Positions 35,599-48,120 of a stretch of DNA of 64,000 bases are shown one piece after another (within the stretch, counting starts at the first letter, position 1; each line of letters begins with the position of its first letter). The position numbers and the translations under genes are program-made. The DNA is from Cyathus striatus (lineage: Eukaryota; Basidiomycota; Agaricomycetes; Agaricales; Nidulariaceae), in the NCBI GenBank assembly GCA_025738555.1, contig JAOVFP010000009.1, forward strand, positions 2,542,001-2,606,000, written 5' to 3'. The notes beneath the pieces are model-generated. The model saw only the letters and a list, made by a program, of their open reading frames with translations, had not been told where the DNA came from and did not search any database.

Positions 35599-37335
35599 AA
35601 GTCAGCGAATAATATATGCAAGCGCCCTTCAGGATTCACCCCCACAAATGAATACATCAATCTTTCCAAATGCGAGTAACTTCACCATATGCCAGGCTAA
35701 TTTCATTGACAAAACTAATCGGAGAACAGGTGAGTAATTAGAGTTGGATACAACTTTCCTGCACTCACTCCACGAACCAGGAATACAGTGTTTGGCTGAC
35801 CATTTGGCTCACGGGGCAACATATGATTCAAAAGATCAGTACGATGCTCCCAAATGTCACCCGGAAACTCGCAAACAGCTTCTCAGCACATCCAAGAATG
35901 GATCAAAGTCCCAAAGAAGGAAACGGGTATAATGTTCTTACACGGGCCGGTAGGCGCTAGGAAGTCGTGCATTGCGCGATCTGTATGTGAAGAAGCAGCC
36001 AACTCTGAACTTTTAAGCGCCAGTTTCTTTTTTTGCAGAGACGCTTCCGATAGAAAAAATGAGCAGAAGCTATTTACAACCATAGCATATCAGCTTGCTG
36101 TGCTGAGCAACGAACTAGCGAAACGAATTGCAGCAGAGATAGACCGTGACCCACGTATCATATACGATGCGCCTCTATCGCATCAATTCCAAAAGCTCGT
36201 ATATGAACCTAGTCGCTCTATTTCCCCAAACCAACTCTCGATCTGCGCAATAGTTATTGATGGATTGGATGAACGTGCCGACGGAGAAACGCAAATATCA
36301 ATTTTGAAGTTCCTTTCCCATGTTGTGCGCTATAACAACTTCCCTCTTGGATTCTTTATCACAAGTCGGCCCGAACTTCATATACAATTAAAGAAGCTTT
36401 AGATACCAAAGAGATTATCTTTGCAACACACCTTATTTCTCTGGCTAACATTCCTGGAATCTCACATGACATTCGGACATTTCTTCAGAGTAGTTTTTCT
36501 CGAATTTTGAACGACCGCAGGTTTAAAATGGCCTTAAAGTTGGTCCCTCGTCCATGGCCATCTCCGGAGAGCATGAGCATACTTGTTCAGCGATCATCAG
36601 GACAGTTTATCTATGCCACAACAGTGTTAAAATTTACATCTTGTCCTCATCATAATCCAGATGCACAGCTCCATATTGTGCTTGGAATTCGCGTTACTAA
36701 CAGTACCTCACCTCTTGTGGACCTTGACCTCCTCTATCAGGAAATTCTTTCCCGTGTGCAAGATCCCAAAAGGACTGTAGAAGTGCTACAATATATACTT
36801 ACCATACAGGATTTAAACTCATCATTCATAGGTAATATTGAACTATCGAGTTCGATAGGAATAGCAGTTATTTCTAATCAACATTGACTACTTCTCGTCG
36901 TAGAACAACTGCTATCTCTTCCACGGGGCGAAGCATATTTTTCATTAAATCAGCTGCACTCCCTCGTTAGGCTTAAAGTAGGATCAGAATCTCTCAGACG
37001 TAAATTGGAGATCTCGTTTCACCATAAATCATTCTATGACTTCTTAATCACAAGGAAGCGATCGGGACATTTTCATGTCGATTTAGAAGAAGCTCAATTC
37101 AAAGTCGCTTCATCATGTTTAAAATTTTTATGTCACCCCATATATGAAATAGATGAACACAGTGAGTAGAGCATATCACTCAAGTAAATGGTTTTCTGAT
37201 GATAAGAAGTTGGTTGGATTTATTCATTTTTTCTATGGCATGAACACCTTGGCAGATGTCGCAATTATCTAGATATTCGGAGATTTGAACAACATTTAAA
37301 TAGGTTTCACTCGGGCCTACAGGAAATCCAGTTGA

Positions 37336-37600
37336 GTGTCACTCGAACGTTACTCGAACGTTACTCGAATGTCACTCGAATTTCACTCGAATTTTGAATT
37401 GTCACTCGACTGTGACTCGAATGCTACTCGAATGCTACTCGAATTGTGACTTGAGTAAAATTGTTGTCACTCGAAAAAAATATCACTTGAATCTTACTCG
37501 AATACAACTCGAATGTTACTTGAATGCAACTCGACTGTTACTTGAATTTTCACTCGAATGTGTCACTCGAATTTCTGGACTGTAACTCGAATTTGCTTGT
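37336..37600. repeat. Subterminal ACTCGAA array
   Basis: About twenty copies of a short unit, (T/C)ACTCGAA with (T)G(T/C) spacers of 3-8 bp, in direct orientation. A shorter array with the same unit lies at the other end (39915-40000). Such subterminal motif clusters usually bind transposase; that role is inferred here. Confidence 0.75.
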
Positions 37601-37664
37601 TTAACTCACTCAATTATAAATTTAATTGTACTTCTTGTGTACTTTGCTCTCGTCCGCCCTCCCG

Positions 37665-38010
37665 CTCAAACTTTCCCGCGCCTCCGCTTATCAGCTATGT
37701 CCATTAATGTCCCGCTCATTATTTCCCACGCCTCCGCTTAACTATTATATTGCTTAATTGATGTCAACCTCGCTGCTCATTGTTTCCCACGCCTCCGCTT
37801 ATCGTTTGTGATGGATGTCAACCTTCCCGCTCGTTGTTTCCCACGCCTCCGCTTATCCATGCGCTGCATGACAACCTTCCCGCTCATCATTTCCCACGCC
37901 TCCGCTTATTATATTCAGTTACCACTCACCGCTGCCCGCCCTTCTTCCCAAAATTCCCACGGTATTTCCTTCATTAAATACTTGTCCTCAACATTTCCCA
38001 CGCATTTTAG
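37665..38010. repeat. 50-60-bp tandem repeats, CCGCTCAT-TTTCCCACGCCTCCGCTTA
   Basis: At least five units containing TTTCCCACGCCTCCGCTTA occur, with successive CTCCGCTT positions near 37682, 37732, 37793, 37847 and 37901. They are joined by variable linkers containing ATGTCAACCT. The block is non-coding and shared with the 22643-26335 element. Confidence 0.75.
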
Positions 38011-38027
38011 CGCTGCCTGCTGTCACT

Positions 38028-38779
38028 GGGTGACTTTCCGCTGCGTTTAGAATCCTAGAATAATTTTCTAGATGCCTTAAGCGAGTTTTGCCATAGTGCC
38101 GTTGTCCTAATTCGTCTTAGCTGACAGCTGAGCTTAAAACTGACCCCATCCTAGATGTCAATCTGGAAGAGGCCTCCTACCCCCCCTTCCAGTTCTGAAC
38201 AGCTCATTTTCGACCTCCGACGTCAACTTTCCCTGCAGGACCCTTTCATCTCAAGATTCCCAGTACCGTACTCCCTCCTCCACAATAGTGAAAACTGTCA
38301 CTTCGACAACGAGTTTCCAACACTTCCATTGTGAGTTTCTGTTGCGATAAACTTTATAAACTCTGCTTATATTTAACTTAATTTCCAACCAGCTTCTAGA
38401 GAAAAAAGTTGACATAGCTAATGAAATTGTATGAAATTCTGACAGTTATGTACAAGACACAGCTCAAACTCCAGATACAGAAGTATTTCGTATTACCATT
38501 AACATGTACAATGATGTAGATAAACATACCTTACATGCTGAAGCATTCTTGAAGCAGTACATTCACGATACCCATACTAATAGTCAGTGTAGTCAGGAAG
38601 GAAATGTGAAGGTAGCATATGATAAGATAACGATCACGCTCAGGGATTTTGGAATTGACGTTTGTGATCTGAGAGAAGGTTGTGTTATGGTTAGAAACTC
38701 AAACCTATTTTTTTCGAACGCCACTCGCTTAGGGTTTAGAAAAATATTCTAGGATTCTAAACCCAGCGGAAAGTCACCC
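38028..38779. mobile_element. MITE with GGGTGACTTTCC ends, copy 2, nested
   Basis: The left end GGGTGACTTTCCGCTGCG and right end, read inward, GGGTGACTTTCCGCTGGG, are both followed by TTTAGAATCCTAGAATA-like sequence, giving inverted repeats of about 35-55 bp. A 3-bp ACT occurs on both sides (38025-38027, 38780-38782). The interior is related to 27678-28432. A 3-bp duplication would fit PIF/Harbinger or CMC groups. It is nested in the 37313-40029 element. Confidence 0.75.
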
Positions 38780-41033
38780 ACTTATGATTTCCCCATGCTT
38801 CATCATTTCATCAATTCATTGTTCCCGCCCCCCGCTTTCATTTTCCCACGCACATATTATTTATTTATTGGACTTTCCCTTAAGTTTACAGTCATTTAAC
38901 AGTACCTATGCTTCATAAATTTTAGTTGTAAGATTTATTGTACAAAAGTTTAAATTATTCTACAGTTTAAATTTGGATTATTTCGCATTTTCGTGTAATT
39001 ACCCATACATATAGTACCTAAGGTACAGTCTACTGTATAAAGAAGAATATATAAAAGATGATACAAAAAGATTCAGGAGAAAATAGTAAATATTGAGTGA
39101 AAAAATGCGAAATTACTTGCTCACTGTTGAGCATGATGATGAGGAAGGGCGCCCATCAACACACACCCATCACACGGTGGGGTATTTGCTGTCATGTAAC
39201 GATCGAAATTGAACAGTAGTGGGTACTGTCATGTAGAATAAGAGTCACGCATGTCACATGAAATTGAACGATTCATTGATTGATACAGAACAAAGCACAG
39301 TATGGTAGTAAGTCTGCACATCATCAGAAATTAAGAAATTCTATTTAAACATGACATTGGAATATTCAAAATGTAATAATAATATAGTAAGTACAATTCA
39401 GCAGCAGTATGAGTATATATCCATTTTTTCTTTGTGCTGCACAACTGTGAAAATAAGTTGTCGGCCAGAATTGTGAGCCATTTTAGAATATTATGTAACT
39501 GACTTGTCTCGCCTGAGAAGTTCGTAGTTCTGGTTTGCTTTCAAGTCTTTCAAGTCACGTGATATTCCTCTTTGTTCTTTTGAATAGTCGAACTAGTTCA
39601 ATTCACGGTGACCTTTGTGACAAATTATGCTACATGACAGATTCCAGTACTGTTCAACGCTCAATTGTTACATGACAGCTAATACCCCGCCGTGTCAATA
39701 TGTGCGGCGGCCTTGAGGAAGTGAGTTTGATGGCATTGATGGATGTCAATGACAGCAATTGCAAACATGGACAAAGGTGGGGGGATGCATGGGAAATTTT
39801 GAACAAGGCGAGAACATTGAAGGAAATGGCGGGCAGGGGGGCGGGACAGAGGGGAGATATGTAGAGTACAAGAATGTATAAAAATGCATAATTACATACT
39901 CAATTTTTTTTCGTTACTCGAATCTCGGATTGTCACTCGATCGCAACTTGAATGCTACTCGATTGCAACTTGAACGTCACTCGATTTCACTCGAATGAAA
40001 TCAGCCTCAACTGGAATTCTTGTAAGCCCGTTTCACTCAGTACCTCAGTGCCACTTGAATTGCTTGCATTTGAAATTCGCTTTCGATGCCATCGGCGCTC
40101 TGTGTAGCAGCCTGGAAACTAATGCAATAAAGTTGTTACTTCATTCTCAGGCCAATTTTTTTACCAAGGACATTGCGCTGCCTGCGCAAGTTCTTCTGGA
40201 TTTCCGATTGAGATGATATGCATTATATTTGGTAAATAAGACTATCCTGAATCGTTTCATTTTTCATTAAAACTTCCTTAGGACAAGCAATTAAATTTTG
40301 AAGACGTTCGGTCGCTACTTCTCTACCCTCTTTGGACTCGATACCTTCAGTTACACAATGACCACGTTTTGGTAAAGCATATACTCGCCCTCAGGGTAGT
40401 TGCTCCATCAGTAACTGCTTGGAGCGTGAACCAAACAGTGTGGCCAGATCTCTTTTCCACAGAAGCGTCTGTTGCAATACGTAATGACATCGACTCTTTG
40501 GTCGGTTCAATCGACAGGAAGGGCCTCGAAGATTTAATCGAATTCGTGTCTGACAGCCAATTCTTAGGCCCTTTTCATTTCATATCGAATGATTATGCAA
40601 CATAAATATTCTTATTATGCACCAGTGGAAATCACTAGATACCTTGGGGTTTATTTTTTATATGGACCTCTGGGCTAAGATTTTTCACCGATTCTCACCG
40701 GATCCGACCCCAGAACTGTTGATATTCTTAAAAAATACCGCTATTGACTGCCTCGATGTTGATTTTTTCAACATGCCACTTACACATTATGCAGAACATT
40801 ATCTACTAACATGGCTTAAGGTATTATTCTCAACCATTCTACACTTTCGCAAGTTTTTAACTCCGTTGCAGAAAGTACAGAATTATACTCAAAATATTAT
40901 TGAGTTATGGATGATTGCTTTTGCGAAAGCAAAGATTTTAACTCTAGAAGGAAAAGCCGGTTATCAAAATTATTTTTGCGAAAGCTGTGTCTCTTGTCCT
41001 ATCCGAACTTGTCCGGAAAAGGTCCAACGTTGA

Positions 41034-41319
41034 ATAACTGAGTTCCCCGAAGAATTATATGAGAGAATACCTAGATAATGAGATCATGTCTGTTATTAAC
41101 GTTGGCACTATGAATGACTGTTTGTACACGTACGATGCAGGAAGATTCTGAGATACGGTGGTCAGTCTATAAAAGAGAAGTGAGTTATATATTAGGCAGT
41201 ATGCAAGCATTTATTACTCTAGATATTGTCTGGTCAAACGTATCTGTAAGCCCTATCATTGTACCTCATGCTCTCTCATATCACTGTTCTAAGATTTAAG
41301 TATAAGGAATGCTGGTGCA
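41034..41319. other. Short intergenic segment between convergent units
   Basis: It separates the end of NACHT copy C from the 3' end of the seven-helix gene. The first 190 bp are duplicated in inverted orientation beyond copy E (about 59140-59281), for example ACACGTACGAT and GAAGATTCTGAGA equivalents. Confidence 0.5.
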
Positions 41320-42461
41320 TCAAAGATGACCAGACAAATCATTCACCAGCTGTGATTCCAGTGGGCTGCTTCTGCTGCTCACATCACGAAATCTTAATTC
41401 CGTCATATGTAGACCTTGCGGATGAGGCAAAGCGGGTAATGTTTCCGAGGCTTCTTTGCTTCGTGCGATCCGGATTATAATGAGGTTAAATGCTACCCCC
41501 ACTGTCATGGACATCTGTTACTGTCTGTGAATGGCAATTTTCATTTTTAAGCGTCTGAAGGTCTCACCACCGCGGAAATCGGGAATACAACGTTACTTTT
41601 CGCAACGCTTGCAGCAAGAGAGCATATTGAGGCGAGTGTATACATCAGGCCAGATTCGATAACAATACGCATGATTGTCCGCAGCGGGGTAAGCTGGCTA
41701 ACAGATGTAGTGCTGATCCTCTTGGTTTGATGATCTACTAGCCAAATTCGCAATGCAATTACAGCTGTTTTACAATCGTGAACTGATCATAATAATGTAG
41801 ACCGTTGATGGAATTTAACATACAGGTCGCATAAATGTTAAGAGTGATGGTCATGGCAAGTGTTGTAAGTCCTAATATGTAAGCCCGTTCCGTGCGCACT
41901 CCAGTATGGAGGTATTCCTGAGTAGCAATTATGTTAAGGGAAACCAGGACTACAGTCATAGCCCAAAGGAATGCCGGGAACAGTGCAACTAAAATCGACT
42001 TTCCATAGACTACCCAGCAACGGTATGTCTACATGTTGTGATATTAACGCAATGGGCTCGTGATTGGAAATGGACATACTAGAACCCCATCAGCAAGAAG
42101 TGTTTGTATGTTGACTGATATTGGCTGTTAAATTGTTAATCGCTATCGTGGGAGGTCTAGCTTTAATCTATTATACCTTGACAATATCAATCCATTTGTC
42201 TTTGGTGTCCGTTCGCACCGGAAACGCAAATAAATGCAGATTTCTCAGAAGTCCAAGGAAAAGATTTAGTGTCCCAACTATGAACAATGCTAAAGCGACT
42301 GCTAGCATAAGGTAGTTGATTTGCCGTAATGGTTTAAATGTTGACGTAGATTTCGACAATAGCAGGGCTCGAAGGCAGAAAATGAAAGTAGAAAGATATA
42401 ACCCATATAATGCACTTTCGACAAAGAGTTCAACAATTAAAAATGCCGCAAGTGAGGACAT
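41320..42461 (-). CDS. Seven-helix membrane protein
   Basis: Five exons on the minus strand, 42461-42177, 42124-42080, 42028-41824, 41764-41568 and 41514-41320, join in consistent phase to an uninterrupted protein of about 308 residues. Seven hydrophobic segments are visible: near FLIVELFVESALYGLYLS, INYLMLAVALALFIVGTL, TLLADGVL, ALFPAFLWAMTVVLVSLN, LTTLAMTITLNIYAT, IESGLMYTLASICSLAA and TVGVAFNLIIIRI. The YRCWVVYG stretch after the third helix and the final FNLIIIR recur in a large group of uncharacterised seven-helix proteins of mushroom-forming fungi, as I recall it; their ligand and function are unknown. An in-frame upstream ATG at 42506 would add 15 residues; I prefer 42461 because hydrophobic sequence begins soon after. 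It lies tail-to-tail with NACHT copy C. Confidence 0.85.
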
Positions 42462-42506
42462 GGCTAGATGAGGAAGAGGTCGAAAGGCAAATGGCTCGTA
42501 CAGCAC

Positions 42507-45500
42507 CCTTACATGGTGTCTACAGCTTATGTATATATGAAGAGCTTATCAACAATTGGGCAGTAAGGATCTAAGATTGATATCAGACAGCTCCAACTCA
42601 AACTCGGTTCCATCTTGCGCGCGCGCGAGCGCCTCAAGTTTTAACTCAAAATGTTGCGTTATTTTTGAAATATAAAAGGACTTCATTTCTGGAAGCCGGC
42701 GAGGTATTTTATGCTCTGAAAGAATATGAATGTACAAGATGGAAGCCCGGCATATTTTCCAAACCGCAAGACTCAGAATCGGACAGTATTCTCATAATCC
42801 ACATACCAGAAAGCATTTTGTACGTCAATCTGTCATGACTCGATGTATATCACTAACACTATCACATGTACCGATGATCTTCAGAGGAACGACACTGAAG
42901 TGTATCTGAAACAATGCTCGTTAATGCTTCAATCGACCTGGTGGTCTAGTAGTGTGATTTCTTCTTAGGGGTTGACGCTAAAATTAGGACCGATACATAG
43001 CTGTGATATATGTACGCTATTGATATCAGAGGCCCAGAGTAACAGCTGCACTGTATGGCCTTGGTATGACCAGGAGCCAGGGTGGGACAAAGAGAACGCT
43101 ACGCAATGGGTGATATAATAGCCATTACTACTATTCTGTGTACCAGTGTAGCGCAGGCAATCTGCCTGAGAGGACATACATAATATATAATTTGTGTTTT
43201 TTCAAATAAAACACACTTATAGCGTTGTCAATATAGCTTACAGACAACTTCTATCTATTAATTGCCTGAAAAATAAAATAAATATTCCCAGAGGACAGAA
43301 CCTTACTTCCTCGTACACTGTCTGAGATACTTCGAAAATCAACGAACTGTCGATGTATTTAGAATCCCTATCACGCAAATATGTGGTAAGCGCCTGTAAG
43401 CGCCTTCTTTGCTGGTTTACTGATGGGCACGTTTTCCAGGGTCAACGCTAAGCGAATTATAACAGGGGACTTAAGGACTCCTGCCTGAGCTGAGAAAGTC
43501 GTGTTTTTCATTACCGAACCATGTTACATTCTTACTGTCGCTTACTCATACATACTGCATTCGTTAGCTACTTAAATTGTCGTACATACACTCATTGAGC
43601 TCAGGTTTTCGTTACCCCCCCATTTCAACTCGTATCGTACCTCACTAATAACTGGAGAAATGGACGGATGTCGCTCCGCTTGCATCGTCTTTATTGAGAA
43701 GATACCGCCAAGCTTATATCTTCCCCCACACCAGTATTTTACTTATTGTAATTTCAGTACGTCGTTGCTTATCTTGAGGATCAATATTCAGTCGCTAGCG
43801 CTCGTATTACATAGTAGTCTCTTGGCGTCAGTTCGATTCCCCACGAGGGTCCGTCAGCCAGTAACAAAAACGGTTTACGTTGCTGAGGTCCAAAGATTCA
43901 CCATATTATACTAAGTATATCCAGGGCAATTTATGTAGCGACATGCATAGTATAGTTATGCAGTGCGCACTGAAATTTGGATTAACCTTTACGAGAGGAT
44001 GCGCTAGTATGCAACTATACTACCTACTACCGAGTAATTTCCGCGCTCGAATTTCGGACGGAACTCCAAGTTGTCGGTCAATACTCGATCATAAAATTAG
44101 AGAACATACCTCTTCCGAAGTACGTGATCTCGGGATACAAGAAGCACATGTGCAGCAAGTCTCGGAGTCCCATGTCAAGACCACATATAAACGATCGACG
44201 GTGCCTGGGCTCGAGATGCTAGGCGATGACTATTTCTGTTCTCAATATAGGTATTCTTAACAGCCTAGCTGTTCTCTAGGCAAAAACTCGGCTTTGTCAA
44301 GTTAAGCTTGTTATGTCTGACCGAGAGGATCTCGCGAGCAATAATCGGTGCAAAGGACATTCTTGAAACAACCCGATAATAAAGGCGAGTACTACGTCGG
44401 GGATGGGGGATATTTAAGTTATAAATACCGTGCCGGCAACGTGAGCTGTAATGCATTGATACTTACGCCGCTGGCATATTCACGCTTGCCTACCCAACTT
44501 AGAGTTTTTGTCTAAGCAGTGTAATTGATCATGCGAGGAGATAAGATGCGAATCATACGAAACTTGACACTGAAGAGCAAGGGAGTTTCCGGGGCAATGC
44601 GGCATCGTGACACTATTTACTCCGCTCATTCAGTGCATAAGTATGATGTCCATGGGGTTAGTACGATGTGGGGGGTTCAGTATGCAATAGGCTATATGGA
44701 ATCAACGCACCATATGCGAGACCTCTGTCTAATGTTCTCGTCAGTCGAGAACAAGAAACGATATCCAATTATAGAAGCAGTCCAGGCTACAGCAACGAAG
44801 AAAGAGCGTTGATAGTGGACACGCAGGCAAATTGAAAGGCGTGCTGGCCCCTCCACTTCTTCTATTTCCCACTACGGCGAGCTCCTAGTGTCGCGAAAAA
44901 CTTTCCAGATAGGATCATGCTATGTGGTGTCAGCTGACGCGAATCTATAGCCAATCATAAATTCACAATATTCAACCGAGCCGTAATTCCACTATCATTT
45001 GTTCCCGGCTCAACGTTAAAGCAGGTACAAAATCATTCCTCGTTTACCTGTGGACTATGATGGAACGTTTAAGAACAACATTAAAGAATGATTATGGACC
45101 AATAGGAATGCCTGAAACATTTGAACGCGTGGCGTCAACGAACAATCTATGTCATTCCAATGATAATTAGTAAATAATTTTTGGTCAGAAAGGGCTTGGA
45201 ATAACTTCCTTGATGCTCTCGAACGTTCTCAGTAAAGGACGAAAGATTTGATGGATCGTTATGGAATTATGTAGAAATGTCAAGAAAAGACGATGCTTGT
45301 TATGGTCTAGCAAGCGCTCCAAGTTTATATTCGTTGGGGAATAAGAAATTTCTGAAGAATAGTTAATAATGATATAAAATACAAGGATTACCAAGATCAG
45401 AACCATGAAATCCGCGCAACTAAGGTTCAACCTCTTCCTCACATTTTTCGTTGTCATATTCACTTTCAAGTTTAAGCACCTTTCTTAATCATCCAAGATA

Positions 45501-46480
45501 CTTGATTATTTAACGAAGTATTCCAATTTGATGTAAATACGATGTTTACTACTCCGTACTCGAGCCAGGAACATCTGTTTAGCCACATGCACGGACCACG
45601 GTTCCGTTAATTTTGTATGTACACACGCCGCACGGAATCGTATGTCATCCAAGCTTCACGGTTCTCACTGATTCGCTACACAACCCGCTTCCGATTCGGC
45701 TTTGCATGCGATTGGACTCGGTGTCGGTCCGTTCAACTGCGTGGGTATGGGTGCGGAAATGCGGAAAGATGACAGTGATTTATTGGATTATTGGATACTC
45801 ACATTGAGAAGACGAGGAAAATAGAGGAGTAAATCATGATGAAGTGGTGATGATCATCTTATTCAATAGTCAGAACCCCTCACCTGACGAGCAAAATATC
45901 ACAATTTTCCCATCTGCACAGTATGTAATGAACTGTCTTTCTTCCGTTCAAGGCAAGAACGAAACGATATGTACCAGCTTTAAGATAATATGAGAAAAGT
46001 CACTGGGCTCGGAAGCTCTGTACACCCGAGACGATGCGATAGGCAGAGGTGCGCTTATAGGTAAGCGTGAGCGAGTCCTTTTTTGTACGTCATTAAAGTC
46101 CAAGGCACCCGAGCAAGAAATACTTATCTACAGTAGTCTACAATGCGTAATTATGCTCTAAGTGTTAAGAGTCTCGAACATCATGTTCCTGTGCCGCCGG
46201 CGCATCAGCTAACGAAACGCGATGATAGAGGACAGGGAGGTGTTAGAGCTTTCGCAAAAGAAATTTCAGAGACAAAGATGTGGTATGTTTGGCTGTAGTT
46301 CCTGTGACTCGGTGTAGGTTACTTCTTCTTCCAATCTGTATTGAAGGGTGTTATGAATGTGCGCGTTGAGCCAAAAAATCACGTAAGACGGCGTTAAGCA
46401 AAGATTTAGTTCGAGTGGAATATAATAAGGAAATGTATCTAAGAGTCTACTGATTAGAACGGATTCCCGGGAAAGATATG
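42507..46480. other. Intergenic DNA without supported genes
   Basis: No gene can be supported. A minus-strand frame at 45185-45469 has one strong hydrophobic segment (LVILVFYIIINYS) but no splice context or known motif. Frames at 43660-44260 and 44525-44812 look random. A tRNA-like A box occurs near 42940 (GGTGGTCTAGTAGTG) without a complete fold. Confidence 0.35.
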
Positions 46481-47000
46481 CCTTTCCTCAGGTCCGCAGC
46501 AAAGAAGTAGAAGTACTCCTGAGCACATTAAGTAGACACTAAACGGTATTAGACCAGGACGAACACAGCACAGAGTCGTGAATAATATATATTTTGTATA
46601 CTTTCGTATGTAAGAATACCAGCGACCGAGCTGTCAACCAGTCCGTTCAGATGATATCTAATTACGACATTCCTTAATGCAGAGGCTTATAGGTCGGCAT
46701 TAAGTAATGATACGAATAGCGTGAAAATATATCTACTATCCTGGTTAGCAAGAATCCAGGAACGGTGAACGACGTACTTTTGAATCCACCGAGTCAGGCC
46801 CCTTCAAGAAGTAGATGGTCTCCTGACTCCTAGTCCGCACACGTATTACAATAGCAGAGACAAAAGGACATTAGTCTAAGACGAACAACTTTTAATTACA
46901 TATGTATAAACCAGGAAGCGCTACACGTCGAACAGTCAATCACAATCATTCAGATAATCTGCTACACACAATCTGGCACAATCATTACGACACCTGTCAC
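46480..47000. repeat. Degenerate tandem pair, about 305-320-bp period
   Basis: Two units share diverged blocks in the same order: AAGAAGTAGAAGTACTCCTGA near 46503 and AAGAAGTAGATGGTCTCCTGA near 46807; ATTAGACCAGGACGAACA near 46548 and ATTAGTCTAAGACGAACA near 46871. It is non-coding. Confidence 0.45.
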
Positions 47001-47184
47001 TAGTCGCTCGCAAGACGAAGCATTCCGCGATGTACAGGACTGGCTCTTTCATTCCAAACGCATCCTACCTCACTATTCAATTTCATGAACAAAGCACAAC
47101 TCAATAAACTTCACCTTCCGAATTAAACATACGCATATGTCAAAACATCAATCATAAAAATAATCACCGCCCCGCCACGCCACG

Positions 47185-48120
47185 CGATGCCACTCACCTT
47201 CTATACATATCCCACGCAGATCTACTTATTCATCGCCCGTTCTAATTTCCGCGACATGTTGATCATTCCGGGTCGAAGCAAGACAGGGCTGGGCCCCAAT
47301 GAAATTAACGTGGCGTACGGCAGCTCGTGCGTTCCTAACATATCGCACGCTGATTTGTGGTTCTTCTTTATGTGTTTTTGGTGATTTGTTCCGTGTCGAA
47401 ACTCTGAGAGACTGTGCTGGACTGGATGTTTCAAAGTTTGCGCATTTCGGATGGATGCGAATGTACATCCCCTTGTCTAGATTTTAGATAACAGAATTGT
47501 GAAAGGTTATGTAGACCTGGTTGGGTATGTGCTTTCAAGTTCTTATTCTTGTCCCAGGGTATTACATGGTGTATCCTCCGCTCGTGACGCGCGAACAATG
47601 AACGCCCATCCCTTCCAAACATATCATACGCAGATCACTGTACTTCATAAACATTGATTGTTCCGAGTCGAAGCTCGACGCTCAAAGTTCGACTATATAT
47701 GTTCCTTCTGTAAAACTGATTATGCATTTCGGACGAATGCGATTGTACCTCACCTAAGTACACATTTGTTTAAATTCAATCAGAATTTATACTTGTCCCA
47801 CTACATCGAAAAATTTGTTCTTGTGAGTCCTAACTCCCATGGTATTTGAAGCGTACCTGGTTAACCCCCGCTCATGACGCGTAAACCATGACGCCCATCC
47901 CTTCCTAACATATCATACGCAGATCACTGACATTGGCATTCTTCTTCTTAAACGTTGATCGTTCCGAGTCGAAGTCGACTTTCAACAGTACGGGTGCAAT
48001 TATCATCACTGACGTGGTAAGATTTTGTTGAAATCCCTGCAGCACCTTCAAGGCTCTTTGGTTTCATTAAAAGAGTATTATTGCAGACGTACCTACTGAT
48101 CGTTCCGACGAAGCTCACTA
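47185..48120. repeat. Degenerate tandem repeat, about 285-bp period
   Basis: Units contain CATCCCTTCCAAACATATCA with CGCAGATCACTG, followed by a TTGATTGTTCCGAGTCGAAG block. They are clearest at 47607 and 47894, with older copies near 47205 and 48091. The preceding flank (CTCATGACGCG or CTCGTGACGCG) is also repeated. No gene is visible in the array. Confidence 0.6.

Larger units (their letters stand above)
37313..40029. mobile_element. 2.7-kb GGGC-ended element, MULE-like, non-autonomous
   Basis: It is flanked by a perfect 9-bp duplication, GTTTCACTC (37304-37312 and 40030-40038), and removing element plus one duplicate rebuilds exon 3 of NACHT copy C. Inverted ends read GGGCCTACAGGAAATCCAGT on the left and GGGCTTACAAGAATTCCAGT on the right (inward), both followed by TGAG. 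Subterminal arrays of ACTCGAA units (37336-37600 and 39915-40000) and a central block of CCGCTCAT...CACGCCTCCGCTT repeats (37665-38010) match the 22643-26335 element. A 9-bp duplication is typical of Mutator-like elements. No transposase is present. Confidence 0.85.
35648..41033 (+). pseudogene. NACHT NTPase family copy C, broken and split by a transposon
   Basis: Exons correspond to 35648-35729, 35781-37161, 37210-37312 joined to 40039-40231, 40282-40820 and 40872-41033. The nearest relative is copy E. Lesions: loss of one base near 35886; Walker A changed to GPVGARKS; Walker B with DER in place of DEC; about five extra bases near 36387-36393; TGA at 36885-36887 where copy E has CGA; a 2.7-kb insertion in exon 3; TGA at 40214-40216 where copy E has TGG; and loss of one A near 40600. 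The N-terminal motif (NASNFTICQANF) and the tail (YFC..CVSCPIRTC) are still recognisable. It cannot make a NACHT protein. Confidence 0.88.

Noticed and set aside
37336..37600. CRISPR-like array of short direct repeats
   Set aside because: Units are only 7-12 bp with 3-8-bp spacers, lie inside a transposon with 9-bp target duplications, and the DNA is eukaryotic.
43795..43860. tRNA gene around CAGTTCGATTCCCC
   Set aside because: B-box-like text only; no D arm or acceptor.
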